Assembly: GCF_005048855.1 (NCBI RefSeq)
Contig: NZ_SUME01000002.1
Location: 186,001-250,000, forward strand
Direction of reading: 5' to 3'
Length of the DNA: 64,000 nucleotides
From: Sphingobacterium olei
GTDB lineage: Bacteria; Bacteroidota; Bacteroidia; Sphingobacteriales; Sphingobacteriaceae
The position numbers and the translations under genes were made by a program. The notes beneath the pieces are model-generated. The model was given only the letters and a program-made list of their open reading frames with translations. It made no database searches and had not been told where the DNA came from. Positions 45,151-53,514 of this stretch are shown one piece after another (within the stretch, counting starts at the first letter, position 1; each line of letters starts with the position of its first letter).

Positions 45151-46674
45151 TCATTCAGAAAAATGGGGCAAGGCTGCTTCGATTCGCCCAATTACTTCAT
45201 TTTCTTCTAACAGTTCTGCTATTTTAAAAACATCCGGACCAAATTTCCCACCCACGAGCATAATACGAAAAGGCATCATTAACTCACCGACTTTCATTCC
45301 AGATGACGCGACTTTTTCCTTAAAAAATAGTTCTAACGCCGATGCTTCCCAAACAGGCAGCTCAATTAATTCGACTATTAATTCTTCAAAAAAAGAGGTT
45401 TTCTGCGCATTCCATTTCGGCTTAATCGCCTCCACATCGTAGGAATTAGGCCGCTGAAAGAAAAATGATGTTTGCGTCCAAAAGTCTGAAATATATGTCA
45501 TACGCTCTTTTACAGCAGACAGCACCCCGTCTAAAAAGACCGGATCAACTTTTTCTATTCCATGTTCAACCAATATATTCCGCATTTGCACAACTAGCGC
45601 AATATTATCGGTTTGTTTAATCCATTCGTGGTTGAACCATTTTGCTTTTTCGAAATCAAATTTGGCACCGCTCTTACTGATACGTTCTACTGCAAATTTT
45701 TCAATCAATTCGTCTTTGGTAAAGATTTCCTGTTCTGTTCCGTCGTTCCACCCCAACAATGCGAGCATGTTAAGAAACGCCTCAGGCAGAAATCCGAGTT
45801 CCCGGAATCCTTTTGTCAGGTCACCGGACTTCGGATCAGCCCAATTCATTGCATATACCGGAAAACCTAATCGATCACCATCGCGTTTGCTCAATTTACC
45901 ATTGCCATCAGGCTTTAAGATTAGCGGTAAATGTGCCCACTCTGGCATTTCCTGTTTCCATCCCAGATATTCCCACAACAAAATGTGTACAGGAGCAGAT
46001 GGTAACCACTCTTCACCCCGAAAAATATGGGATATTTCCATGGCTTTATCATCCACTACGACAGCTAAGTGATACGTAGGCATCCCATCCGCTTTTAACA
46101 GGACCTTATCATCGACTAGTTTTGTTTCGAAAGAAACTCGACCGCGAATCATATCTTCAAAAGATAGCACTTCATTTTCAGGCATTTTAATACGTACCGT
46201 ATAAGGAACTCCCTCTCCAAGCAACATTTGAACTTCTTCATTTGAGAGGCTTAGTGAATTTCGTAGTTCGGCTCTATTTTCGTGACTATACCTGAAATTC
46301 GGATGGATTTTGCGTTGTTCTTCCAATTCCTCTGCAGTGTCGAACGCATAGTATGCATACCCATCCTTTATCAATTGTTCTGCGTATTGACGGTAAGAAG
46401 GTTTCCTTTCACTTTGCCTATATGGTCCAAAAGAACCGGGTTTATTTGGACTCTCATCCGGCTCTATACCGCACCAAGCAAGACATTCTGTAATATATTC
46501 TTCCGCACCAGATACGAATCGTGTCTGGTCTGTATCTTCAATACGTAAAATAAATTCACCTTTATGATGACGAGCAAATAGATAATTGAACAAAGCCGTT
46601 CGTACTCCTCCTAAATGCAATCCCCCTGTAGGGCTGGGTGCAAAGCGCACCCTAACTTTCTTTTGTGAACTCAT
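45151..46674 (-). CDS. gltX: glutamyl-tRNA synthetase
   Basis: This 507-residue class I aminoacyl-tRNA synthetase charges tRNA-Glu. The HIGH-type motif is HLGG in SPTGGLHLGGVRTA, and the KMSKS-type loop is KLSKR. The catalytic Rossmann fold covers about 1-320; the anticodon-binding helical cage covers the rest. It starts at ATG 46674. Upstream, 46686-46679 reads TAATTTTG on the minus strand, a good -7 box so close to the ATG that the message could be leaderless. Confidence 0.97.
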   Translation of the reverse strand: MSSQKKVRVRFAPSPTGGLHLGGVRTALFNYLFARHHKGEFILRIEDTDQTRFVSGAEEYITECLAWCGIEPDESPNKPGSFGPYRQSERKPSYRQYAEQLIKDGYAYYAFDTAEELEEQRKIHPNFRYSHENRAELRNSLSLSNEEVQMLLGEGVPYTVRIKMPENEVLSFEDMIRGRVSFETKLVDDKVLLKADGMPTYHLAVVVDDKAMEISHIFRGEEWLPSAPVHILLWEYLGWKQEMPEWAHLPLILKPDGNGKLSKRDGDRLGFPVYAMNWADPKSGDLTKGFRELGFLPEAFLNMLALLGWNDGTEQEIFTKDELIEKFAVERISKSGAKFDFEKAKWFNHEWIKQTDNIALVVQMRNILVEHGIEKVDPVFLDGVLSAVKERMTYISDFWTQTSFFFQRPNSYDVEAIKPKWNAQKTSFFEELIVELIELPVWEASALELFFKEKVASSGMKVGELMMPFRIMLVGGKFGPDVFKIAELLEENEVIGRIEAALPHFSE

Positions 46675-46776
46675 ACAGCAAAATTACATATTTATCGTGG
46701 ATTTACTTTAACAATCGCTGTAATAGAATAGTTTCTATGCAATAAAATTTTTATTTTGCGGTACGATATATATATC

Positions 46777-48000
46777 ATGAATCCATACAGGTACAATAAA
46801 CAACTTTGGAAATTCCTTCTATTGTTATTCGCAGTAATAATAGGGGTCGCATCGCTCGTGTATACAAACTATCTTGTGAAAAGTTTATCTAAATCAGAGC
46901 GCACGAAAGCTGAAGTATGGGCCATGAGTACAAGGAGCATCGTCACTATGCCCGATGTAGATGATCAATTTATCAGTTTCATCTATGCCGTAAGAGATAG
47001 TCTTACGCTACCTGCTATCATTACCGATCAAAAGGGAACCATTATCTTTTGGCGGGATCTGGATTCGAACAAGACAAATATTCGCTCAGAAGACAGTATC
47101 CAAGCTGATTTAGCATACGATCCGGTTTATTTTGAAAAACAGCTAAATGGAATGAAAAGGATGCATTCTCCTATTGTGATTGATTTGGACACTGGAGAAA
47201 AGTGGTATGTATACTATCACGATTCGGATGCACTACGGCAGCTTCGTATTTATCCTTACGTGCAAATATCACTTATCGCTGTATTTCTTATCATTGCCTA
47301 TTCTGTTTTCAACTCCATTAAGAGATCCGAACAAAATCTCGTTTGGGTAGGTATGGCGAAAGAAGCGGCTCATCAATTGGGAACGCCGATCTCTTCATTG
47401 ATGGGATGGTTGGAACTGATCCGCATAAAATACGAAGCCGAGGATGATAGTGTCTTGAATGAAATGGAACGTGATGTACAACGATTGGAAGTAGTGGCAG
47501 ATCGATTTTCCAAAATTGGCTCCACCCCTTCTCTCACCAATCATAATGTATACCGTGTCATCAACGACTACGTAAATTATTTTCGTGTGCGTACCAGTGA
47601 TAAGATTACATTTGTTATTGAAGGCGACAGACATGTGGAAGCGATGTTAAACATCCAATTATTTGACTGGATTATTGAGAATTTACTAAAGAACGCCGTC
47701 AATGCAATCGAAACCGAGGGAAAAATTACCATAAGCATTTCAGAAAACATTGCAAAAGAGGAAATTTTTATAGACATTAGCGATAATGGCAAGGGAATTG
47801 CTCGTACAAATTTTGAAAACATCTTTCAACCAGGATTTACCACACGCAAACGAGGATGGGGACTTGGCTTAAGTCTTACCAAACGAATGGTGAGCTACCA
47901 CAAAGGACAGATCTTTGTAAAGGAATCTGAAATCGGTAAAGGAACTACATTTAGGATAATATTAAAAAGCAACTTACGCTATGAACCAACTCAAGTCTGA
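46777..48000 (+). CDS. orphan sensor histidine kinase
   Basis: This kinase of about 407 residues has two membrane helices (about 12-34 and 160-182) around an extracytoplasmic sensor region. The His box is AAHQLGTPISSL, the N box LLKNAVNAIE, then DNGKGI and GWGLGLSLTKRM, so the ATPase part is complete. I chose ATG 46777; TTG 46756 is in frame. No response-regulator gene is adjacent, so the partner is elsewhere. It overlaps the DinB gene by 20 bp. Confidence 0.93.
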   Translation: MNPYRYNKQLWKFLLLLFAVIIGVASLVYTNYLVKSLSKSERTKAEVWAMSTRSIVTMPDVDDQFISFIYAVRDSLTLPAIITDQKGTIIFWRDLDSNKTNIRSEDSIQADLAYDPVYFEKQLNGMKRMHSPIVIDLDTGEKWYVYYHDSDALRQLRIYPYVQISLIAVFLIIAYSVFNSIKRSEQNLVWVGMAKEAAHQLGTPISSLMGWLELIRIKYEAEDDSVLNEMERDVQRLEVVADRFSKIGSTPSLTNHNVYRVINDYVNYFRVRTSDKITFVIEGDRHVEAMLNIQLFDWIIENLLKNAVNAIETEGKITISISENIAKEEIFIDISDNGKGIARTNFENIFQPGFTTRKRGWGLGLSLTKRMVSYHKGQIFVKESEIGKGTTFRIILKSNLRYEPTQV

Positions 48001-48508
48001 TGAATATCCAGCTATATACAGTGATTATATTGAAACCATAGTTGGCGATATAAAAGAAGAACTTGTCCTTCAGATTGAATCTTTTCCCGAATTTATCCGC
48101 AGCATACCCGGAGAAATGGGAGAGTATGCCTATGCGGAAGACAAATGGACTGTAAAAGAAGTGTTATGTCATATATTGGACACCGAGCGTGTGATGGCCT
48201 ATAGAGCATTGCGGTTTGCAAGGAATGATATGACTGCTTTGGCGGCTTTCGAACAAGACGAATTTGTAGCAAGCGGACGTCATAACGAGCGTTCTTTTGA
48301 TAGTATTATCGAAGAATTCATCCACTTGAGAAAAGCGAATTTGATTTTCTTCAACACGTTGAACGAAACCGAGCTCAACCGTAAAGGAATGGCGTCAGAC
48401 CGCTTAATCAGCGTGCGCGCATTTATTCATGTTATCGCCGGCCATTTGAACCATCATCGTATCATTCTTCAAGAACGCTATTTAAAAAAATCAAATGATC
48501 TGGCTTAA
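47981..48508 (+). CDS. DinB-like four-helix metalloprotein
   Basis: This 175-residue protein of the DinB/YfiT-like four-helix bundle family has the expected metal-binding histidines, in CHILDTER and in the C-terminal VIAGHLNHHRIIL. Family members act as thiol transferases or are of unknown function. It overlaps the kinase gene by 20 bp and the PaaI-like gene by 14 bp, so the three are co-translated. A functional link to the kinase is not evident. Confidence 0.85.
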   Translation: MNQLKSDEYPAIYSDYIETIVGDIKEELVLQIESFPEFIRSIPGEMGEYAYAEDKWTVKEVLCHILDTERVMAYRALRFARNDMTALAAFEQDEFVASGRHNERSFDSIIEEFIHLRKANLIFFNTLNETELNRKGMASDRLISVRAFIHVIAGHLNHHRIILQERYLKKSNDLA

Positions 48509-48917
48509 AAATTATTCTCTGGAAGAAGTCAACCGTATTTTTGATAAATACATGACCCAACTGCTTGAAATTAAAGCAACGGCTATTTTAGATAATGCTG
48601 TTATTGCCACCATGCCCATTACAGATAAGGTAAAACAACCTTTCGGAATCCTTCATGGCGGAGCCTCAGTGGTACTAGCAGAATCGGTCGGAAGTGTAGC
48701 ATCGAACCTTATCATCGATACCACGAAATATGTGGCTGTAGGGTTGGAAGTAAACGCCAATCATATAAAATCGGGAATAGCAGGGGTAGTAACAGCGACG
48801 TGTACGGCTGTTCATATTGGAAAATCTACACATGTTTGGGATATTAAAATACATAATGATCAAAACGCATTACTATGTATATCTAGACTTACGGTAGCGA
48901 TTGTAGAAAAAAAATAA
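48495..48917 (+). CDS. PaaI-like hotdog thioesterase
   Basis: This 140-residue single-hotdog protein has the PaaI/YdiI signature FGILHGGASVVLAES, where the Glu is the catalytic base. Such enzymes hydrolyse aryl- or acyl-CoA thioesters, including 1,4-dihydroxynaphthoyl-CoA in menaquinone synthesis. It ends the three-gene operon, followed by a terminator at 48999. Confidence 0.88.
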   Translation: MIWLKNYSLEEVNRIFDKYMTQLLEIKATAILDNAVIATMPITDKVKQPFGILHGGASVVLAESVGSVASNLIIDTTKYVAVGLEVNANHIKSGIAGVVTATCTAVHIGKSTHVWDIKIHNDQNALLCISRLTVAIVEKK

Positions 48918-48998
48918 TATTTTTTGAAAACATTTTTACATCAACATTGTACTACTAATATAGATACCATTCATTGGTTTTATGATACGGTTTAGGTT

Positions 48999-49036
48999 TA
49001 GAGAGACTTCGCCCATCGGAGTCTCTCTATTTTTTT
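48999..49036 (+). terminator. rho-independent terminator
   Basis: A 10-bp stem TAGAGAGACT (48999-49008) / AGTCTCTCTA (49020-49029) with an 11-nt loop is followed by a TTTTTTT run. It lies 81 bp after the PaaI-like gene and ends that operon. The rest of 48918-49192 holds the candidate operator at 49047 and no gene. Confidence 0.85.
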
Positions 49037-49046
49037 ACAAACGCAT

Positions 49047-49062
49047 GCAAACGATTGTTTAC
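49047..49062. promoter_or_regulatory. LacI-type operator candidate
   Basis: GCAAACGATTGTTTAC reads GCAAAC-GATT-GTTTAC, an inverted repeat with one mismatch, similar to LacI/GalR-family operators. It lies 131 bp upstream of the FucP-like transporter gene. A -7-like TAGTCTTG at 49095-49102 follows. No LacI-type gene is in the window, so this is tentative. Confidence 0.35.
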
Positions 49063-49192
49063 TTTATTCTATTTCTATTCTCAATTTATTTTATTAGTCT
49101 TGTGGTAGGAAACATACTATGACCGGGTGAGCTTTATTACCTTATGACCTACTTATGTGTCCTCGAAAAAAATACTTACATAAATCAAAACG

Positions 49193-50488
49193 ATGAGTTC
49201 GATCAACACTGGAAAAACCGCATTCCGCCCCATGGCAATTTGTTGCGCATTATTTTTTATTTTAGGATTTATTACATGGGCCAATGGCACATTAATTCCA
49301 TTTTTAAAGATTGCTTGTAATCTAGAAACTGATCTTCAAGCTTTTTTTGTAACCTTCGCCTCCTATATAGCCTACTTTTTTTTAGCACTTCCAAGTTCTT
49401 GGATACTCAAAAAGATAGGATTTAAAAACGGACTTGTAGTTAGTTTAATCATTTTAGGCTTAGGTTCGTTGATTTTTATCCCTGCCGCTGACCAAAGAAG
49501 TTACGGCTTGTTTCTAACAGGTATTTTTATTCAAGGATCAGGAATGGCTCTATTGCAAACGGCGGTAAATCCATATTTAAGCATTATCGGTCCCATTGAC
49601 AGCGCCGCACAGCGTATTTCAATCGCCGGTGTTTTCAACAAAACAGCTGGTATCATCGTACCAATTGTATTTGGATCTCTATTCCTGAAAGACGCAGAGA
49701 AAGTAACAGAAAAATTGAACGCTACGACAGATTTAGTAGCTAAAAATGTTATTCTAGATGACTTACTACAACGTGTGCATACGCCTTACATCGCGTTAGC
49801 TATTATTTTTGTACTATTCGCCATCTTCATCAAATTCACTTATCTGCCAGAGGTAGATGTGGATGCAGAAGAAGAAGTATCTCAGGATGATACAGTGATT
49901 CATTCCTCACAAAAAACAAGTGTAACTCAGTTTCCTCACCTTTTCTTAGGTGCATTTGCAATCTTTTTCTGTGTTGCAGTAGAAGTAATGGCAGGAGATA
50001 TTATTGGTGTATATGGAAGAGAATTGAACGTAAACACTTTTTTCGTAACCTATGCTACTGCCTTTACACTTGGATGTATGCTATTGGGGTATGCTATTGG
50101 AATCATCACCATTCCAAGATTTGTTACCCAACAAATGGCTTTACGAATCTGTACCTTAGTAGGTATATTATTTACGTTAATATCAGTATTTACCACAGGA
50201 ACAACTTCCTTCATTTTCGTTGCGTTATTAGGTGTAGCTAACTCGCTAATGTGGCCTGCTATTTTCCCATTAGGAATTAAGGGATTAGGAAGATTTACTA
50301 AAACAGGATCTGCCATAATGATCATGGGTATCGCCGGTGGAGCTATTTGGCCTTTGGTATATGGTTATCTGAAAGACAATTTGGGTATCGATTTTCAACA
50401 TGCCTTTTTATATGCTATGGTTCCGGCGTATTTATACATTTTGTATTTTGCCACTGCTGGGCATAAAGTCGGCCAGAAAAGAGCATAA
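49193..50488 (+). CDS. FucP-family sugar MFS transporter
   Basis: This 431-residue 12-helix transporter resembles the L-fucose:H+ symporter FucP and related glucose/galactose transporters: FILGFITWANGTLIPFLKIACNL and GSGMALLQTAVNPYLSIIG are typical. It is a single gene after a promoter region and before a palindrome, so it is probably expressed alone. The sugar is not predictable from sequence; hexose or fucose is likely. Confidence 0.9.
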   Translation: MSSINTGKTAFRPMAICCALFFILGFITWANGTLIPFLKIACNLETDLQAFFVTFASYIAYFFLALPSSWILKKIGFKNGLVVSLIILGLGSLIFIPAADQRSYGLFLTGIFIQGSGMALLQTAVNPYLSIIGPIDSAAQRISIAGVFNKTAGIIVPIVFGSLFLKDAEKVTEKLNATTDLVAKNVILDDLLQRVHTPYIALAIIFVLFAIFIKFTYLPEVDVDAEEEVSQDDTVIHSSQKTSVTQFPHLFLGAFAIFFCVAVEVMAGDIIGVYGRELNVNTFFVTYATAFTLGCMLLGYAIGIITIPRFVTQQMALRICTLVGILFTLISVFTTGTTSFIFVALLGVANSLMWPAIFPLGIKGLGRFTKTGSAIMIMGIAGGAIWPLVYGYLKDNLGIDFQHAFLYAMVPAYLYILYFATAGHKVGQKRA

Positions 50489-50500
50489 TCATCTGTTAAA

Positions 50501-50547
50501 TTATTACATTAGATGATATCTTTTAGAGATATCATCTAATGTAATAA
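50501..50547. terminator. perfect 21-bp inverted repeat after the sugar transporter
   Basis: Arms 50501-50521 and 50527-50547 are perfect and the loop is 5 nt (TTTAG). The arms begin TTATTACATT. There is no T-run after the stem, but the AT-rich ends could act as a terminator. It lies 12 bp after the transporter stop. Confidence 0.6.
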
Positions 50548-50627
50548 ATCTCTAGGCTTTCTCTCCCGCTAACTATTGCCAGCAGACTTCAATACGATCA
50601 GGTGAAAACTGATAAAAAATCCAAATA

Positions 50628-52361
50628 ATGAACTTACTAATGAAAGCGCATTTCTTCTTCTTCTTACTATTTGGCATTTCAATTGCAAAAGCACAATTCG
50701 TAGAATCTAAAGATCCAAAGCCAATAGATCCGCAAACGTGGGATACCCTTAAAGAAACCATAAATTTCTCCTTTATAGATACAGAATTTAGCTTATCAAA
50801 AACCGCCCCTCCTGCTGACGAACATCAAATTCGAACATGGAATGCAAAGGGCTGGAAAAACGAAACGATTCACACACAACTCGCATTTTGGAGTACGGAG
50901 GATTTTAAGAACGTCAGACTTTCTGCTTCTGCACTGCGTTCCGATCAGGCTATAATTTCTGCTGATCATATTAAAATCAATCCCATTACGTACGTGTTAT
51001 CGGATTTGCCAGGAGATTTAAAAAACGGATGTGGGATCAACATCACATTGGATTCCATATTGGTAGCAGATCGGATTGACAACAGCCAAAGCTTCATTTA
51101 TGAAAGAAAAGAAACCCGTCCAATTTGGTTAAGTATTACGATTCCGAAGAATACACCAGCAGGCCTTTACAATGGCAAAGTATACGTCAATACCGGCAGC
51201 AAAGAGGTAGCGTTAGATTATTCCGTAGAGGTAGCCAACCATACGCTGCCTAATGCCAATGATTGGTCTTATCACCTAGACCTGTGGCAAAATCCATATT
51301 CTGTAGCCCGATACCACGGTGTGGAACCTTTCTCGAAAGCACATTTTGACAAATTAACACCTCATATTAAGCTGTTAGCAGATGCAGGACAAAAATCAAT
51401 TACCGCAACATTGATTTACGATCCCTGGAATGGTCAAACTTATGATAAATACGATGCCATGGTAAAATGGGTAAAAGCAAAAGATGGATCATGGCGATTT
51501 GATTACTCCGTATTTGATAAATGGGTCGATTTCATGCAAAATCAAGGGATCGATAAATTCATAAATTGTTACAGCATGATTCCCTGGAATCTTTCATTTT
51601 ACTATTTTGATGAGTCGACCGATAAAATGGAAGTACTAAAAGCCAAACCAGGAGAAGAGGCTTATGAACAGCATTGGTTACCCTTTTTAGTAGATTTCGC
51701 AGCACATTTAAAACAAAAAGGATGGTTTGGGAAAACCACCATTGCAATGGATGAGCGTCCGATGAAGGATATGTTAGCAGCTATTAACATCATAAAAAAA
51801 GCCGATCAGGATTTTAAAATTTCGTTAGCTGGTGCCTACCACGAAGAATTAGCACTCGACCTCATTGATTATTGCATTACACTAAACGAAAATATGCCCG
51901 CGGACATTTTGGCAAAACGCAAATCCTTGGGATACAACACCACAGCTTACACCTGTTGTTCGGAGATATTTCCAAATACCTTTACAAACTCAGGTTATAG
52001 TGAATCGGTTTGGTTAGCTTGGAACTCGGTTGAAAGGGGTTTTGACGGATATTTAAGATGGGCATACGATTGTTGGAATGCAAACCCCAATCAAGATACA
52101 CGCTACGGAACCTGGCTTGGTGGCGACACCTATTTGGTCTATCCAGATAATACAACCAGTATCCGCTTTGAACGATTAAAAGAAGGCATCCAAGACGCTG
52201 AAAAAATCAAAATAATACGCGCCTATCTACGTGAAACAGCGAAAAAAGATGATCTAGAAAAACTAAACGAACTCATTTCGACTTTCAATAACAAAGATAT
52301 TAAGCAAGAATTGATTCCAGAACACGTTAAAAACGGAAAATCTTTCTTAAATTCACTGTAA
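50628..52361 (+). CDS. DUF4091 / GH123-like secreted protein
   Basis: This 577-residue exported protein has a signal peptide (MKAHFFFFLLFGISIAKAQ) from ATG 50628 or the nearby 50640. An N-terminal beta domain (about 60-220) is followed by a TIM-barrel-like part with the C-terminal DUF4091 block (WAYDCWNANPNQDTRYGTW ... GDTYLVYPD). GH123 enzymes cleave beta-N-acetylgalactosaminides by a substrate-assisted Asp-Glu pair; an acidic pair here (AMDERPM) is a candidate but unproven. Glycosidase activity is likely. It lies 11 bp before the DUF2911 gene. Confidence 0.78.
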   Translation: MNLLMKAHFFFFLLFGISIAKAQFVESKDPKPIDPQTWDTLKETINFSFIDTEFSLSKTAPPADEHQIRTWNAKGWKNETIHTQLAFWSTEDFKNVRLSASALRSDQAIISADHIKINPITYVLSDLPGDLKNGCGINITLDSILVADRIDNSQSFIYERKETRPIWLSITIPKNTPAGLYNGKVYVNTGSKEVALDYSVEVANHTLPNANDWSYHLDLWQNPYSVARYHGVEPFSKAHFDKLTPHIKLLADAGQKSITATLIYDPWNGQTYDKYDAMVKWVKAKDGSWRFDYSVFDKWVDFMQNQGIDKFINCYSMIPWNLSFYYFDESTDKMEVLKAKPGEEAYEQHWLPFLVDFAAHLKQKGWFGKTTIAMDERPMKDMLAAINIIKKADQDFKISLAGAYHEELALDLIDYCITLNENMPADILAKRKSLGYNTTAYTCCSEIFPNTFTNSGYSESVWLAWNSVERGFDGYLRWAYDCWNANPNQDTRYGTWLGGDTYLVYPDNTTSIRFERLKEGIQDAEKIKIIRAYLRETAKKDDLEKLNELISTFNNKDIKQELIPEHVKNGKSFLNSL

Positions 52362-52372
52362 AATTATTCACA

Positions 52373-53218
52373 ATGAAGAGAACATTATTGAGCATATTCG
52401 CTGCTTCAGCACTATTTTTTATGCTACAAACTGCGGATGCGCAGGTAAAATTACCTCCTGCCAGTAGTACACAGACCATTACACAAGGAGTAGGGATCAA
52501 AAAAATTTCCTTGACCTATCAACGACCAAATATCAACGGTCGTGTTGTATTTGGGGAACTGGTACCTTATGGAGAAGTGTGGCGTACGGGCGCGAACAAC
52601 ATTCCGGCCATTACCTTCGAAGAAGAAGTAAACATTGAAGGTAATAAAGTACCCGCTGGTACGTATGGTTTGTTTACCATCCCTAATAAAAGTGATTGGA
52701 CCATTATTTTGAGTAAAAATGTACAACAATGGGGAGCATACCAATACAAACAAGAGGAAGATTTTTTGCGTTTTAAGGTAAAACCCCAGGCAACATCTCA
52801 AAAAGTAGAAACATTTACGATCAATTTCGGCGATGTGACTCCTAATTCCACGACCGTCACATTGGCTTGGGAGAATACACAGGTCGCATTTAGCATCAAA
52901 GTAGACCAATCTACTGAAATTATCGCCTCGTTAGAACAGGCTATGCAGGGAGAGAAAAAACCATATTTTCAAGCTGCTCAGTATTATTACAATAACGGAC
53001 TGGACATCAAAAAAGCTACTGATTGGGTAAATGAGGCAGATAAAGGGAATGATAAAGCACCATACATCAAATACTGGAAAGCTAGAATTCTTTTAAAAGC
53101 TGGTGATAAAGCTGGTGCAACCCAAGCTGCTAAAGAAGGAGTTGCCATCGCCGAGCAAACAAATAACGGTGAATACATTAAATTAAACAATCAAGTGTTG
53201 AGCGAGATCGCTAAGTAA
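52373..53218 (+). CDS. DUF2911-domain secreted protein
   Basis: This 281-residue exported protein has a signal peptide (ending TADAQ). The DUF2911 beta domain covers about 25-175, marked by RPNINGRVVFGELVPYGEVW and the VPAGTYGLFTIP strand. The C-terminal 100 residues are TPR-like helices (AAQYYYNNGLDIKKATDWVNEA). DUF2911 proteins are abundant in Bacteroidota; function is unknown. It is likely co-transcribed with the DUF4091 gene. Confidence 0.85.
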   Translation: MKRTLLSIFAASALFFMLQTADAQVKLPPASSTQTITQGVGIKKISLTYQRPNINGRVVFGELVPYGEVWRTGANNIPAITFEEEVNIEGNKVPAGTYGLFTIPNKSDWTIILSKNVQQWGAYQYKQEEDFLRFKVKPQATSQKVETFTINFGDVTPNSTTVTLAWENTQVAFSIKVDQSTEIIASLEQAMQGEKKPYFQAAQYYYNNGLDIKKATDWVNEADKGNDKAPYIKYWKARILLKAGDKAGATQAAKEGVAIAEQTNNGEYIKLNNQVLSEIAK

Positions 53219-53228
53219 TTGGTGTTTT

Positions 53229-53500
53229 AAGATTGCTTCGTCGTCATTCTTCCTTCTCGCAATGACGGGGAGATGAAGCCTTGTTGCGATGACATGATAG
53301 ATCAAAAGCACGTCTTTGCGAGGAGCACTGCGACGTGGCAATCTGTGCTTTTGCCCTAAATATTGCTTCCTCGTCGAAATAGAAATAACGTTGCTAGTTG
53401 TTCGTCAGAACGAGGAATACGACGTAGCAGTCTTTCTTAACTTAATACGCAAATAGGTTGCCTGTCTACCCCAGGCGGACTTCCTTGCCGAAATGACGAC
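53229..53500. repeat. cluster of REP-like palindromic repeats
   Basis: The 296-bp spacer between convergent genes has no ORF. It holds several diverged copies of the repeat family ATTGCTTCGTCGT...CTCGCAATGACG. The copy at 53231-53268 shares both pieces with the core of the element at 29209-29384. The copy at 53303-53353 is bounded by CAAAAGCAC / GTGCTTTTG and contains TTGCGAGGAGCACTGCGACG. More decayed copies follow to about 53500. Confidence 0.75.
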
Positions 53501-53514
53501 TCTGAGGATCTGGT

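Noticed and set aside
52221-52245. Half of a parS-like site (ACGTGAAACA)
   Set aside because: It is inside a coding gene and the other half does not match; no complete parS was found despite parAB being nearby.
53219-53514. CRISPR array or tRNA in the repeat-rich spacer
   Set aside because: The repeats are diverged palindromes with no regular spacers, and no cloverleaf can be drawn.
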